DNA of 64,000 nucleotides, taken from positions 62,001-126,000 of the forward strand of contig NZ_CP108529.1 in NCBI RefSeq assembly GCF_036002945.1. Direction: 5' to 3'. Under the pieces are notes generated by a model that saw only the letters and a list, made by a program, of their open reading frames with translations, searched no databases and had not been told where the DNA came from. Position 1 is the stretch's first letter; every line of letters begins with the position of its first letter. The DNA is from Streptomyces sp. NBC_01224. Lineage in GTDB: Bacteria > Actinomycetota > Actinomycetes > Streptomycetales > Streptomycetaceae. Shown here piece after piece: positions 17,508 through 27,137 of this stretch. The translations under genes and the position numbers were made by a program.

Positions 17508-18632
17508 CTAGCTAGTGGGAGCCAGTCTTTCCCCGATCGGCAGTTTCAGGTGGAGCCTGTACCCGCCGTCGGCTGTGGCCCCGGCAGCGATGGTGCCGCC
17601 GAGGAGCTCAGCGCGTTGGCGTAGCCCGGCGAGGCCGTGATGGGCGCTGGGCAGGGGGAGCGCTGGCCGGGTGGGGGCGGTATTGGTGATGGCGGTGTGG
17701 ATGGCGCTGTCCTTGTGGTGGACGCATACCCTCGCCGTGGCGCCGGGGGCGTGTTTGCGGACGTTGGTCAGGGCTTCCTGGACGGCCCGGTAGACGGCGC
17801 GTTGGATGGGGGGCGGCAGGCCTTCGGGCAGGTCTGTCTCCAGCTCCGCGTCGATGCCGCTGCCTCCGACCAGTTGCTGCAGATCGGCAAGAGAAGGCTG
17901 GGGAGTGAGCTCCGTGGGGCGGCTGCCCGAGGCGCGCAGCACGCTGACCATGTGCCTCAGTTCGTCCAGGGTCTGCACGCTGAGCCGACGGATCGTGGCC
18001 GCGGCCTTTTTGGTCTCGGCGTCTTGGCTGCCCACTTGGAGTACTCCGGCCTGCACGGCGATGAGGCTGACCTGGTGGGAGACCACATCGTGCATCTCCC
18101 GGGCGAGCTGTGCGCGTTCCTTCGCCAGGACGCTCTGGGCGGTGAGCAGCCGTTCGTGTTCGCGGGCATCGGAGATCTCGACGAGCCGCTGGGACAGTTC
18201 GCGCCGGGCCTGTACGAGCTGGCCCAGGAAGACGGGGGCCACTGCAGTGGCCAGAGTGTACGTGAGGTGGACCAGGTTGTGGGTCTGGGCGAGGTCGGCG
18301 GCCCTCAGAGACGACCACGGCCACGGCAGGAAGTCGGTGATCGCGTAGGCCAGGGCGCAGCCGGCCAGCAGGACACGGTGGCGGCTGAGTGAGGAGAGCG
18401 TGTACAGCGCGGCCATCGTGGCGAACACCGCGTCGGTGACCAGGGCGGTAGGAAGCGTGAGCACGAAGGTCGTCAGTGGCAGACGGCGACGCACCGCGAG
18501 GGCCAGTGCGGCGAGCAGAGCGCAGGCCATGGCCGCGTGCTCCTCGACGTGGACGTTGACCCATGCGTCTGCCAGCGAGGCCCCGACGAGGGCGGTGTCC
18601 AGCAGCGGAGCCGTCGGGCGGCGGAGGTTCAT
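17508..18632 (-). CDS. NarL-type sensor histidine kinase
   Basis: 374 residues. The N-terminal part (to about residue 140) has four to five membrane segments with no large extracellular loop. The HisKA_3 dimerisation domain has the phospho-acceptor His181 in REMHDVVSHQ, and the ATPase domain has an N-box around AVQEALTNVRKHAPG and a HGLAGLRQRAELLGG G-box. Its start overlaps the stop of the response regulator upstream (ATGA, 18629-18632), so the two are co-translated. The signal is unknown. The divergent membrane protein gene at 19492 is a candidate target. Confidence 0.92.
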   Translation of the reverse strand: MNLRRPTAPLLDTALVGASLADAWVNVHVEEHAAMACALLAALALAVRRRLPLTTFVLTLPTALVTDAVFATMAALYTLSSLSRHRVLLAGCALAYAITDFLPWPWSSLRAADLAQTHNLVHLTYTLATAVAPVFLGQLVQARRELSQRLVEISDAREHERLLTAQSVLAKERAQLAREMHDVVSHQVSLIAVQAGVLQVGSQDAETKKAAATIRRLSVQTLDELRHMVSVLRASGSRPTELTPQPSLADLQQLVGGSGIDAELETDLPEGLPPPIQRAVYRAVQEALTNVRKHAPGATARVCVHHKDSAIHTAITNTAPTRPALPLPSAHHGLAGLRQRAELLGGTIAAGATADGGYRLHLKLPIGERLAPTS

Positions 18633-19297
18633 CGCGTGTCCCCGTCCTGCGGTGACGCGAGGAGACCGGCGCGTTCGGCGATCAGGGCCGCCTGGACGCG
18701 GCTGCTGACCTGCAGTTTGCTGAATACGGTACTGACGTGGCCTTTGACAGTGCCGGTGCTCAGGTGCATCCGTTCACCGATGTCGGTATTGGCGAGTCCT
18801 TCCGCCATGAGTATGAGGACGGCACGCTCGCGCTCGGTCAGCCGGGCGGCGAGGCGGGCGGCGGGGGGCTCGTGCATGCCCTTGTCGAGGTAGGCGTCCA
18901 CCACGGTGCGGGTGATCTTGGACGACAGCACGGTCCCGCCGTCTGCCAGGGTTCGCACGAGGTGGGGAAGGTGCTCAGGATCGGTGTCCTTGAGCAGAAA
19001 TCCGGCGGCACCTGAGCGCAGGGCGGTCGCCACGTACTCGTCGGTGTCGAACGTGGTGAGCATGGCCACTACTGGGGGGTCCGGAATGCGGCGGAGGTTG
19101 GCCAGAATGGTGAGCCCGTCCACGTCGGGCATCCGGATGTCCAGCAGGACGATGTCAGGACGGAGTTCCCGCACCGTCGACACAGCCTGGCCGCCGGGAA
19201 CCGCCGCCACGACCTCGATGTCGTCCACCGTGTTGAGAATGTGTGTGAAGCCCATGCGGATGAGGGCTTCGTCGTCGACTACCAGTACCCGGATCAC
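18629..19297 (-). CDS. NarL/LuxR-type response regulator
   Basis: 222 residues. The receiver domain has the acidic pair D8-D9, phospho-acceptor D53 (VLLDIRMPD) and the Lys of FLLKDTDP. A C-terminal LuxR helix-turn-helix (LTERERAVLILMAEGLANTD, then TVKGHVSTVFSKL) binds DNA. The GTG at 19297 is chosen because the receiver fold starts there; the frame is open a further 14 codons without family similarity. It is the partner of the overlapping kinase gene. Confidence 0.93.
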   Translation of the reverse strand: MIRVLVVDDEALIRMGFTHILNTVDDIEVVAAVPGGQAVSTVRELRPDIVLLDIRMPDVDGLTILANLRRIPDPPVVAMLTTFDTDEYVATALRSGAAGFLLKDTDPEHLPHLVRTLADGGTVLSSKITRTVVDAYLDKGMHEPPAARLAARLTERERAVLILMAEGLANTDIGERMHLSTGTVKGHVSTVFSKLQVSSRVQAALIAERAGLLASPQDGDTR

Positions 19298-19400
19298 GTG
19301 CGCTCCGCTCGTCGCATGCCGCCGTTTGATCCGTACCACGCTGGGAGCCGTCCGTCCGCCGGGTAGATGCGTTTCGTGTCAGTCGGTGATGCGGTTCCAG

Positions 19401-19431
19401 CCGGTCGGCCGGTTAACTTCGGCCGGTCGGC
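19401..19431. promoter_or_regulatory. Phased direct repeats between the two-component operon and DUF418 gene
   Basis: CCGGTCGGC occurs at 19401-19409 and again at 19423-19431, a 22-bp spacing, about two helical turns. The position in the 194-bp divergent gap makes it a candidate binding site for the neighbouring response regulator. Confidence 0.4.
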
Positions 19432-19491
19432 GGGGTGCCTTCGGAAAGCCGCCGGGGTGGCTGGGGCGGGTGGTCGGTGAAACCTCAAGGC

Positions 19492-20754
19492 ATGACGCAG
19501 AACGCATTGTTGATCGTGTCGGCACAGGTGCCACGTGAGCTTGAGGCGGATCGCTCGTCCAGCGCGGGCATCGCGCCGTCGACGGGCAGAGTGATCGGCA
19601 TCGATCTGGTCCGCGGGCTCGCGGTCTTCGGGATGTACTCCGCCCATGTCGGCCCCGACGTGACAGTGGGCGGGCCGGTGGGGTTCCTGCTAGAGGTGGC
19701 GCGGGGCCGTTCCTCCGCCCTCTTCGCGTTGCTCGCGGGCTTCTCGCTGATCCTTATCACCGGCCGTCCGCATCCGCGGACGGGGCGCTCTGGCCGTCAG
19801 GCGGTGGTCAGAATCGCGATCCGTGCCGTCGTCCTGGCAGCGCTCGGCTACGCCCTGACCGCCCTGGACACCCGGGTCGACGTGATCCTCAGCTTCTACG
19901 GGGTGCTTTTCCTGGTCGCCCTCCCGCTGTACCGGTTGCGGGCAAGGACGCTCGCGCTCATCGCTGCCGCAGGTGCGCTGATCTTGCCTCAAGTCCTCTA
20001 CGTGGTAAGGGAATCGATCGAAGAAGGGAACTGGGCCGACGCCATCACTGCACGGGATCCGCTGGCCTGGATCAGCGGCACGGACGGCTTCGTCGAGTTG
20101 CTGTTCACGGGAGAGTATCCGGTTCTCACTTGGATGCCGTTCCTGATCGCGGGTATGGCAGTGGCCCGGCTCGACCTCATTCGCACTGGCATCCGATCCC
20201 AGCTGGCTCTGACCGGCGGGGCGCTCGCCGTGCTCGGCTACGGAGGCTCCTGGCTGGCCCTGCGCCTGGTCCCACACGCTCTTTCCGCCGTCGTGGCCGC
20301 CACGGATGGCGATTCGGCGTCGTCTGCATGGTGGTCCGACACCGTGGGTGAACCCGGGGACCACATGCCGCTCGCCTGGCTGCTGGTGGCCGTACCCCAT
20401 AGCCAGACGACCTTCTCCATCCTCGGCAACACGGGCATCGCCCTCGTAGTGGTGGCCGCGTGCCTGACTGTCGCCGACCGGCTGCCACGCCTCACACGCC
20501 TGGCCGCACCCATTGCGGCAGTCGGCACGACGGCGCTGACTGTCTACGTCCTGCACATCGTCGCCCTCTGGTTCTTCACCGATGTCTGGCACGTGGCCGC
20601 GATCGAGGACGAGACCCTGTCCGCCCTGCCCGTACTCCTCGGCTTCATCGCTGCCGCCGCGCTCCTGGCGACCGTCTGGACCCGTCTGTTCCGGCGTGGC
20701 CCCCTGGAGTACCTGCTCCACATCGCCACCCGGCCCGCCCAGCACATCAAGTGA
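19492..20754 (+). CDS. DUF418-family membrane protein
   Basis: 420 residues with about ten membrane segments. The family signature is seen at the start (RVIGIDLVRGLAVFGMYSAH) and at the end (FRRGPLEYLLHIATR, the DUF418 RGPxE motif). Related heparan-alpha-glucosaminide acetyltransferase-like proteins move acyl groups across the membrane, but DUF418 function is unknown. ATG 19492 is used; the open frame extends upstream without membrane character. It is divergent from the two-component system. Confidence 0.85.
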   Translation: MTQNALLIVSAQVPRELEADRSSSAGIAPSTGRVIGIDLVRGLAVFGMYSAHVGPDVTVGGPVGFLLEVARGRSSALFALLAGFSLILITGRPHPRTGRSGRQAVVRIAIRAVVLAALGYALTALDTRVDVILSFYGVLFLVALPLYRLRARTLALIAAAGALILPQVLYVVRESIEEGNWADAITARDPLAWISGTDGFVELLFTGEYPVLTWMPFLIAGMAVARLDLIRTGIRSQLALTGGALAVLGYGGSWLALRLVPHALSAVVAATDGDSASSAWWSDTVGEPGDHMPLAWLLVAVPHSQTTFSILGNTGIALVVVAACLTVADRLPRLTRLAAPIAAVGTTALTVYVLHIVALWFFTDVWHVAAIEDETLSALPVLLGFIAAAALLATVWTRLFRRGPLEYLLHIATRPAQHIK

Positions 20755-21235
20755 GACGGTGGCTGTGCAGGGTCAGGAACTTTGCGGCTCCTCGCGTGTC
20801 TCGGGCAGCAACGACCGCGGTGCCCCCTCCGTCAACTCGGCCTCCACGCTGTCGCGCCCGCCGTCTCGACCCGCTGACGTACGCCCACCCACCACTGATC
20901 AGTCACGCGCAGACCGTACGTGCAGCCACCGACGCCTGGGTCGCATGGCCCGCTGCTGCCATCCCGACGGACTCAGGAACGGCCCGACGTCCCGGGCCCC
21001 CGGCAAACACGACGTCGCCCACGACGCTGGCGGCCCGTGGCGCCACCCGGCGCGCTGGCACTGCGCCCGCCCCGGTCTCTCACCCGCCGACATCCCCCGG
21101 CCTGACCGCGCCGCCGCACTGACGCGTGCCCGAGCGCGGCCACCCGGCCGACGCTCAACCCGCTGAGCGCGCCCCGATCCCCGTCAGCGCTCCGCGCCGC
21201 CCATCCCGCCCACCCCTTCCTACGGCCGTTCACCT
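20755..21235. other. Gene-free stretch
   Basis: Open frames exist, as expected at this GC content, but none shows domain-like sequence or a ribosome-binding site. I see no clear repeat or RNA gene here. Confidence 0.5.
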
Positions 21236-21595
21236 GTGGATAAGTTCCGGCAAGCGCACCCCAACTCCCAAGGCCGACTGGGCCAGCTCATCAAGGAGCA
21301 AATCGCCCAGCCCCGCACCACCACCCGGGTGCGCCGGGCTCTGGAGGAAGCCTCTCCCTACCTGCTGCCCGGCAAGTTCCCCCACCGCCCCCGCAACCCT
21401 CACGGGGTGGGCAATCTGCTGAAGCAGCATGGGCTGCCCGTGCTCAGTGCCAGGAACACCGCCATGATCGAGGCCGTCACCACGCTGCCGCCCATTGTCG
21501 TCGCTGACCTGTTCGACCTCCACCCCTCCACCGCGGAGGCATGGGCGAGGTACGCCAACGACAGCTGGACCCACTACCTCGCCGCCCGAGCGTGA
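21236..21595 (+). pseudogene. C-terminal fragment of a recombinase-like protein
   Basis: 119 residues from GTG 21236. The C-terminal half (LPVLSARNTAMIEAVTTLPP, then IVVADLFDLHPSTAEAW) resembles the end of a group of large Streptomyces integrase-like proteins that finish with a site for helix-turn-helix packing. The normally long N-terminal part is missing and the upstream sequence is not coding, so it is probably a truncated gene. It could also be an independent small DNA-binding protein. Confidence 0.4.
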
Positions 21596-21636
21596 AGTCC
21601 TGGCTCAGCCGGCCAACGGGCGGCCCGCGCTGGGTC

Positions 21637-21779
21637 ATTCGTGCGCGGGTCGGTTGGTGAGCTGGTGGTCGGCCAGGTTCAGCGCTTCGTCCACGACGTG
21701 GCGCAGGTATCCGTCGGCCAGGGTGTAGATGACCCGGCGCCCCTCAATCTTGAGGCCGCCGCGATCAGCGAGGCGGCCC
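21637..21779 (-). pseudogene. C-terminal fragment of an ArsR-family regulator
   Basis: The minus strand reads LKIEGRRVIYTLADGYLRHV then VDEALNLADHQLTNRP and a stop at 21637. This is the end of an ArsR/SmtB winged helix (the wing plus last helix). The DNA-recognition part is missing; sequence upstream switches to unrelated frames. A relic. Confidence 0.6.
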
Positions 21780-21893
21780 GTACGTGAGGAAGTGCTCGAA
21801 GTCATGGGGCGGATGGCCGAAGGCCGCCGGAATCCGCTGTGGCTGTGACCTGGCGGTTGTCCGGTCGGTTTTCGCGGCGCTACTCAGCTTGGG

Positions 21894-22481
21894 ATGATGT
21901 CGCTCATGCCTTTCCTTGTCTCGCCAGTGATATCCCCTGGCTGTCTTGCGAGCACCGGTCAGCCGTCTTTGCCAGTGGAGGGCGGACTGTTTTTGCGGCC
22001 CTGGCGGTTGGAGGACGCCGCATCTGTGGTGAAGGCGTTTCAAGATCCGACGATCCAGCGGTGGCATCACCGACGGACAGATTCCAAGGACGAAGCCAGG
22101 GAGTGGATCACCCAGTGGCAGCAAGGCTGGCGGGATGAGACCGCAGTGCACTGGACTATCGCCGATGGCGAGAACGACACTGTGCTCGGCCGAGTGTCTC
22201 TCCAATCCCTGAACCTTAGGGGCGGTCAAGCTGAGACCTCCTACTGGGTGATGCCATTGGCGCGCGGTGCCGCGGTCGCTCCTCGGGCCGTCACGGCAGC
22301 GACTGATTGGGCTTTGGGCGAGACCGGCTTCCATCGCATCGAACTCGGGCATTCGGTTGCCAACCAGGCGTCCTGTCGTGTGGCAGCGAAGGCCGGGTTC
22401 GAACAGGAAGGCATCCGCCGCAGAGCGCTGCTGCATGTGGACGGGTGGCACGATATGCACCTCCATGCGTGCACTCGATGA
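21894..22481 (+). CDS. GNAT acetyltransferase (RimJ/RimL-like)
   Basis: 195 residues. The GNAT fold is recognised by LFLRPWRLEDAASVVKAFQD near residue 32, the YWVMPLARGAAVAPRAVTAA acetyl-CoA region and the closing NQASCRVAAKAGFEQEGIRR. The RimJ/RimL group acetylates N-terminal amines or small amine substrates. The acetyl-CoA loop is less Gly-rich than usual, so activity is not assured. The start at 21894 gives some extra N-terminal residues; a shorter start is possible. Confidence 0.8.
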   Translation: MMSLMPFLVSPVISPGCLASTGQPSLPVEGGLFLRPWRLEDAASVVKAFQDPTIQRWHHRRTDSKDEAREWITQWQQGWRDETAVHWTIADGENDTVLGRVSLQSLNLRGGQAETSYWVMPLARGAAVAPRAVTAATDWALGETGFHRIELGHSVANQASCRVAAKAGFEQEGIRRRALLHVDGWHDMHLHACTR

Positions 22482-22629
22482 CTCGTCTGCAGGCTCCGGA
22501 CGGACTGGCCAAGGCCGACCGAGGGGGCTCCTCAGCGAGTCATGGCAGCAGCGGATCGAAGTGCTCTTTTGCGGGCTGTTCTGCCCCTCGAGAGGGTCGT
22601 TGCCGCGGCGTGGACGCGCTCGAGCAGTT

Positions 22630-24285
22630 CAGTGCGGGAGGCGGCGAACCAGCGGCTGCGGGACACCCTGTACGGGCTGCTGAGCGTCGGGCAGCGGGCG
22701 GTGCTGGACTCGCTGCTGAACGTGTCGGCGGGTGAGTGGGTCTCGGACGCCCTGGAACGCAACGTGCGCCTGACGGCGCGCGTTCGGCAGTTGGAGAAGC
22801 GGCTGTCCGAAGAACTGGGTGCGACGGTCTGGGCCGAATCCGGCTTGGGCGCCCCGGTGGACCTCGACCAGCTCCAGCGCCGCATCACTATGATCGAAAA
22901 ACAACTCGTCGACAAGCAAGGCGACCTCGAAGAGCGGACAGAGGAGCTGAAAGCGGCGCGGGCTGCGAACCAGGCGCTGACCCGGGCCCTGAACCATCGG
23001 CTTTGATCTGGCGAGGTCAGTCTGAAGCGAGGTCCTGGCCGCGGCCGCGTCTGGCCACGCTGCTGGCCACGACGGTGTACCTGACGTCGCGGGCGGTGGA
23101 CGATGCGCTGGATTTGTTGGAGGTGCTGATCGCGACGAAGCCGCTGGCCCGCACGGAGCGCGAGAGCGCGAAGGAGAAGCTGAGGACCCTGCCGCGGGTC
23201 GAGCGGGCCTCGGCGAAGCTGGCGACCGCTTTCCAGGTCGTGTTCGGCACCACCAGCGAGCAGGTCGACACCGACACCGGGGAGATCACCCCGCCGAGGT
23301 GAAGACCGTGGAGGCGACGTGGGCGGCGATCGAGCAGGTGGTGCCCGCCGTGAGCTGGCCGCGGCGATCGCCGCGCTGTTCGAGCTGACCCCGCCGCTGG
23401 ACTCCGACGCCGACTCGGGCGCCGCGGCGGCGCGACCTGGCTCAGCATGATCAACGACCAGGCCGCCGGGCTGGACGGGAAGGTCGTGGCCGGCACCCCG
23501 CGTGACTCCCTGTACATGCTGGACGTCCTCTACGACCGCGACGGCGGCAAGCGCCCCGAGGTATCGTCACCGAACCGCCAGCTACAGCGACATCGTCTTC
23601 GGGCTGCTCACCCTGGCCGGGTTCGCCTGCGCCCCGCAGCTCGCGGACCTGCCCGACCAGAAGATGTGGCACATCGACCGCACCGCCGACTACGGCGCCT
23701 TCCAGGACGCGGCCCGCGGACGGATCGACCTCGCGCGGATCGAGCGGCACAGGGAGGACATCCTGCGGATCACCGACTCCATCCACACCGGAGCCGTCCG
23801 CGCCTACGACGTCATCCGCATGCTCTCCCGCGACGGCCGCCCCACCCCGCTCGGGGACACGATCGCGCACTACGGGCGGATCGCGAAGCCCCTGCACGTC
23901 CTGCGCCTGACCGACGAGCCCGGCTACCGGCGGCAGATCAAAGTGCAGGCCAACCTTAAGGAAGGCCGCCACGCCCTCGCACGGAAAGTCTTCCACGGCC
24001 GCGCTGGGCAGCTCTACCAGCGCTACCAGGACGGCATGGAAGACCAGATCGGCGCACTCGGCCTCGTCCTCAATGCGCTCGTGCTGTTCAACGCCCGCTA
24101 GATGGACGCCGCCCTCACCCATCTGCGCGCGGGCGGCTTCGAGGTCCGCGACGAGGGCGTCGCCCGCCTGTCCCCGTTCGTGCGCCACCACATCAACGTG
24201 CTGGGCCGCTACTCCTTCCAGCTCCCCGACCTGCCGGGCGGAATGCGGCCCCTGCGCGACCATGACGCAACCGACGAGGCGAGAC
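22630..24285 (+). pseudogene. Tn3-family transposase gene, heavily broken
   Basis: Segments match a Tn3-type (Tn4556-like) transposase in order: 22630-22715 (RLRDTLYGLLSVGQRAVLDS), 23040-23302 (DDALDLLEVLIATKPLARTE; ERASAKLATAFQ), a short piece near 23350 (ELAAAIAALFEL), then 23440-24285 (MINDQAAGLDGKVVAGTPRD; RQIKVQANLKEGRHALARKV). A foreign coiled-coil piece (22716-23006, ERTEELKAARAANQALT) interrupts the N-terminal half. There is a large internal deletion before 23440, a frameshift near 23565 and a TAG at 24099-24101 in the middle of the conserved end. No terminal repeats or resolvase were found, so the transposon is dead. Confidence 0.85.
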
Positions 24286-24343
24286 GTCAGCCCTGGCATG
24301 TCCGGCCCCGGTCCCAGCAGGGCTCGGGACCAGGCCGGGAGCA

Positions 24344-24391
24344 CCTGCCTTGACCTTCATGCCGTCCATTCGGCACGAAGGTCAAGGCAGG
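24344..24391. terminator. Bidirectional hairpin at the end of map
   Basis: A 15-bp perfect stem (CCTGCCTTGACCTTC at 24344-24358 with its complement at 24377-24391) encloses a second 5-bp stem (TGCCG/CGGCA). The right arm contains the last codons and stop of map. It would end minus-strand map transcripts and plus-strand transcripts from the dead transposase. Confidence 0.75.
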
Positions 24392-25149
24392 GTCAGAATG
24401 CGGGGGCCCTGGTCGGTGATGGCGACGGTGTGCTCGATGTGGGCGGCCCGACTGCCGTCGGTGGTGCGCAGGGTCCAGCCGTCGGTGTCGGTGCGGTAGG
24501 TGTTCTGCCCGCCGGCCATGAGCATGGGCTCGATGGCGAGAACCAGGCCGTGGCGGAGGGGGAAACCGCGACCGGGGCGGCCACGGTTGGGGAGATGAGG
24601 GTCTTCATGCATGCGGCGACCGATGCCGTGGCCGCCGAAGTCGGCGGGCATGCCGCAGCCCGCCTTGCGGGCGACGGTGTCGATGGCGTGGGAGATGTCG
24701 CCGATGCGGCTGCCGACCTGAGCGGCAGCGATGCCGGCGTCGAGTGCCTGTTGGGTGGCGTTGATCAGGTCGAGGTCTGTGGGGCGTGGAGTTCCTACGG
24801 TGAAGGTGATGGCCGCGTCGCCGGCCCAGCCGTCGAGCTGGGCGCCACAGTCGATGCTCACCAGGTCGCCGTCGCGCAACCGGTAGCCGGTGGGGATGCC
24901 GTGCGCCACGGCGTCGTTGACAGAGGTGCAGATCACCGCGGGGAAGGGGACCGGGGCGAAGGATGGCCGGTACCCGAGGAATGGGGAACCGGCCCCCGCC
25001 TCGGCCAGAACCGCGCGGGCCGCCTCGTCGAGTTCCTGCAGGGACACCCCGACGCCGGCTGCTTTTTGGGCTGCGGTCAGGGCGCGGGCCACCACACACC
25101 CGGCTTCCCGCATCGCGTCCATCGCGGCATCGGTCTTGATCTCCACCAT
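24382..25149 (-). CDS. map: Methionine aminopeptidase, type I
   Basis: 255 residues. All five metal ligands are present: D100 (SIDCGAQ), D111 (GDAAITF), H174 (GGHGIG), E207 (AIEPML) and E239 (HIEHTV), plus the substrate-contacting H83 (VAHGIP). It removes the initiator Met from nascent proteins in the cytoplasm. Streptomyces genomes usually have more than one map; this lone copy among broken genes, away from ribosomal genes, is probably an accessory one. The 60-bp divergent gap to a truncated XRE gene contains a 22-bp palindrome. Confidence 0.93.
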   Translation of the reverse strand: MVEIKTDAAMDAMREAGCVVARALTAAQKAAGVGVSLQELDEAARAVLAEAGAGSPFLGYRPSFAPVPFPAVICTSVNDAVAHGIPTGYRLRDGDLVSIDCGAQLDGWAGDAAITFTVGTPRPTDLDLINATQQALDAGIAAAQVGSRIGDISHAIDTVARKAGCGMPADFGGHGIGRRMHEDPHLPNRGRPGRGFPLRHGLVLAIEPMLMAGGQNTYRTDTDGWTLRTTDGSRAAHIEHTVAITDQGPRILTLP

Positions 25150-25180
25150 GTGCTGTGACTCCCCGCCTCAATCAGGTCCA

Positions 25181-25202
25181 ATACTTATACCGGTATTAGT
25201 AT
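25181..25202. promoter_or_regulatory. 22-bp palindrome between map and the XRE remnant
   Basis: The left half ATACTTATACC is mirrored by GGTATTAGTAT, 20 of 22 positions symmetric and unusually A/T rich for this region. It lies 8 bp upstream of the XRE start and 32 bp upstream of the map start, so it is a good candidate operator for the (now truncated) regulator. Confidence 0.65.
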
Positions 25203-25209
25203 CACGGTC

Positions 25210-25325
25210 ATGGTGAGGACTCCTTTGACTCCATGGGAACGGGAACGCGGCGAGCGGTTCGGCTCGCTGCTGCATCAGGCACGCGGCAGCCGGAGCATGG
25301 CGGAGGTTGCCGTCGCGGCACGGGC
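25210..25325 (+). pseudogene. Truncated XRE-family regulator
   Basis: ATG 25210 begins MVRTPLTPWERERGERFGSL, the typical start of an XRE regulator often found beside accessory map genes; the sequence is family-like for about 37 residues (to AEVAVAA), the first helix of the helix-turn-helix. After about 25325 the DNA codes for an integrase fragment on the other strand. The recognition helix and the rest are lost, so it cannot bind DNA as a normal XRE protein. Confidence 0.6.
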
Positions 25326-25575
25326 CGTCGTAGCCGTACTCCGCGCACCAGCCCAGCCACGACAGCACCGATGCCCGGCGGGCGTTCCAGGTGTTGACCG
25401 CCGCGGTGTCCCACAGCAGTTCCAGGGCCTCGCCGATCTCGTCGTCCGCGACCGACCCGAGCGGCCGGTTCTCGCCGATCCGCTCGGCGATCTTGCCGAC
25501 GCCGATGCCGTAGTTGCGGACCGTGTTCGGGTTGCCGAGCGAGTCGAGGAACAGGTCGGCCGCCGCCGCCCTCAC
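25320..25575 (-). pseudogene. N-terminal fragment of a tyrosine recombinase
   Basis: The minus strand reads AAADLFLDSLGNPNTVRNYG and RRASVLSWLGWCAEYGYDGP, the SAM-like core-binding domain of a tyrosine integrase. The catalytic domain (R-H-R-Y) is absent: the frame crosses into the XRE remnant near 25320. This marks a recombination junction. Confidence 0.6.
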
Positions 25576-25692
25576 GTGGGCGGCGAGCCGTCACGCTGGT
25601 GCATCCGCCGATGTCCCCGGTGACTCCTTACTCTCGGAGGAAAGGCATAAAAGTACGGCGCGAAGTACCTGCAGCCCGTCAACAATGTTCGT

Positions 25693-26439
25693 ATGACCAT
25701 CACTTCGCAGGCCCGCTCGTTCGACACGGCTGCCGCCAGCTACGCTGCGAACCGCCCTTCATACCCGTCCGGATTGCTCGACGCGGTCGAGGAACTCACC
25801 GGCTGCCCCTTGGAGGGCGCCCGCGTCGCCGACGTCGGGGCTGGCACCGGACTGGCGACGATGCTTCTCCGGGCCCGCGGTGCGGACGTCATCGCGGTCG
25901 AGCCCGGCCCAGGGATGGCCGCTCAGTTCCGTCTCAGCCTGCCCGAAGTCCCCCTTGTGATCGGGGACGGCAACAACCTGCCGCTGGCCTCCGCCTCCAT
26001 CGACGTCCTCACATATGCCCAAGCCTGGCACTGGACCGACCAGCGCAAATCCGTCCCGGAAGCTCTCCGAGTCTTGCGCACCGCTGGTGCACTTGCCCTC
26101 TGGTGGAACGACTCAGATAGCGCCGTTCCGTGGATTGCTGACCAGGACGCGCGCTTGCGCCGACTTTTCGGGGCCGACGACAGCCCTCACGACCCCATGG
26201 CCCGGTTCCGCGGACTGCCGCCCGAGCTCGGCTTCGTCCACCGGCACGTGCCGTGGACCCGGAGCGTTCCTCTCGACATGCATCTCGCCAACCTCGCCAG
26301 CTACTCCGACTTCCTCGTCCTCGGCAAGGAAGCGACGAACACCTTTATTGCCAAGGAGCGCGGCCTCCTGGCCGAGGTCTTCCCGAACCGGATGGTCGAG
26401 GAGCACTACGTGGTCAGCTTGGCTGTCGCCACCTGTTGA
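25693..26439 (+). CDS. Class I SAM-dependent methyltransferase
   Basis: 248 residues. Motif I is VADVGAGTGLATMLL, motif post-I VIAVEPGPGM, and a Methyltransf_11-type stretch DVLTYAQAWHWTD follows; the YAANRPSYP start is typical of a UbiE-like small-molecule methyltransferase group. Substrate unknown. It stands alone between the integrase remnant and a decayed region. Confidence 0.88.
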   Translation: MTITSQARSFDTAAASYAANRPSYPSGLLDAVEELTGCPLEGARVADVGAGTGLATMLLRARGADVIAVEPGPGMAAQFRLSLPEVPLVIGDGNNLPLASASIDVLTYAQAWHWTDQRKSVPEALRVLRTAGALALWWNDSDSAVPWIADQDARLRRLFGADDSPHDPMARFRGLPPELGFVHRHVPWTRSVPLDMHLANLASYSDFLVLGKEATNTFIAKERGLLAEVFPNRMVEEHYVVSLAVATC

Positions 26440-27062
26440 TACAACACTGCGACACGTTGACGACCTTCCTCAGGCAGGAATCACGGTGGACCTATCAACC
26501 GCCCCCGCCAGCGAACAGAGGTGCCGTCAATTCTCGGGTTCTGGCTCACTCTCCGTGGTGCGCAACGCTGACCGACAACCGTCACTCCTCAGGAAACGAG
26601 TCCTTCTTGCGTGAGCAGCTGGACGGCCGGAGCGGCGACGTCGGCCGGGCCGACGACCCGTCGAGCCTGCTGTCGGGTCCCCGACGGCGAACGGCACCGG
26701 CCGAAGTGGCAGTTCAAGCGGGCAGCAACCGGCAGCACGACCTTCTCGCCGAAGGCGGACGTGCCGGACATCGTAGAGAACCTCATCAACCATCACCGGC
26801 AGTCACGCCAGACCGTGAAGGGCCTCACGAAGCAGGTCGCCAAGGCCGAAAAGACGATCTGGCAGGGCAAGAGCCGGGTCACCGAGGCCAAGACCCCGGC
26901 CGAGCGCAGCTGGCTCCGCGGCCAACCAACTCCGGGGCGAGAACCGCCGAGTGCGAACGCTGCCGCGGGGCAAGGTCTGGGACGACGCGACGGTGGTCTC
27001 CGGCAGGTATGAACATACCCGCTGCGGCAGCGAGGTTCCACGGGGCGCCGCTCAGGGGTTGA
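26440..27062 (+). pseudogene. Decayed region with coiled-coil gene fragment
   Basis: Around 26755-26920 one plus-strand frame reads DIVENLINHHRQSRQTVKGL then TKQVAKAEKTIWQGK. After a one-base shift near 26925 another frame continues ANQLRGENRRVRTLPRGKVW, then DDATVVSGRYEHTR to about 27040. The whole looks like a coiled-coil protein of mobile elements with a frameshift. The first 300 bases (26440-26740) contain no convincing gene, only a motif shared with 15111-15148. Confidence 0.4.
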
Positions 27063-27137
27063 AAGGTGCTCACCCGGCGTTCACTGGTGCTGAGGAAGGT
27101 TCCGGATGTTCCAACACCAAACCCCCGTGAGGCCCCA

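Noticed and set aside
24382-25149. map as a self-resistance gene for a natural product
   Set aside because: No biosynthetic gene is next to it and accessory map copies are common in Streptomyces; there is no evidence for resistance.
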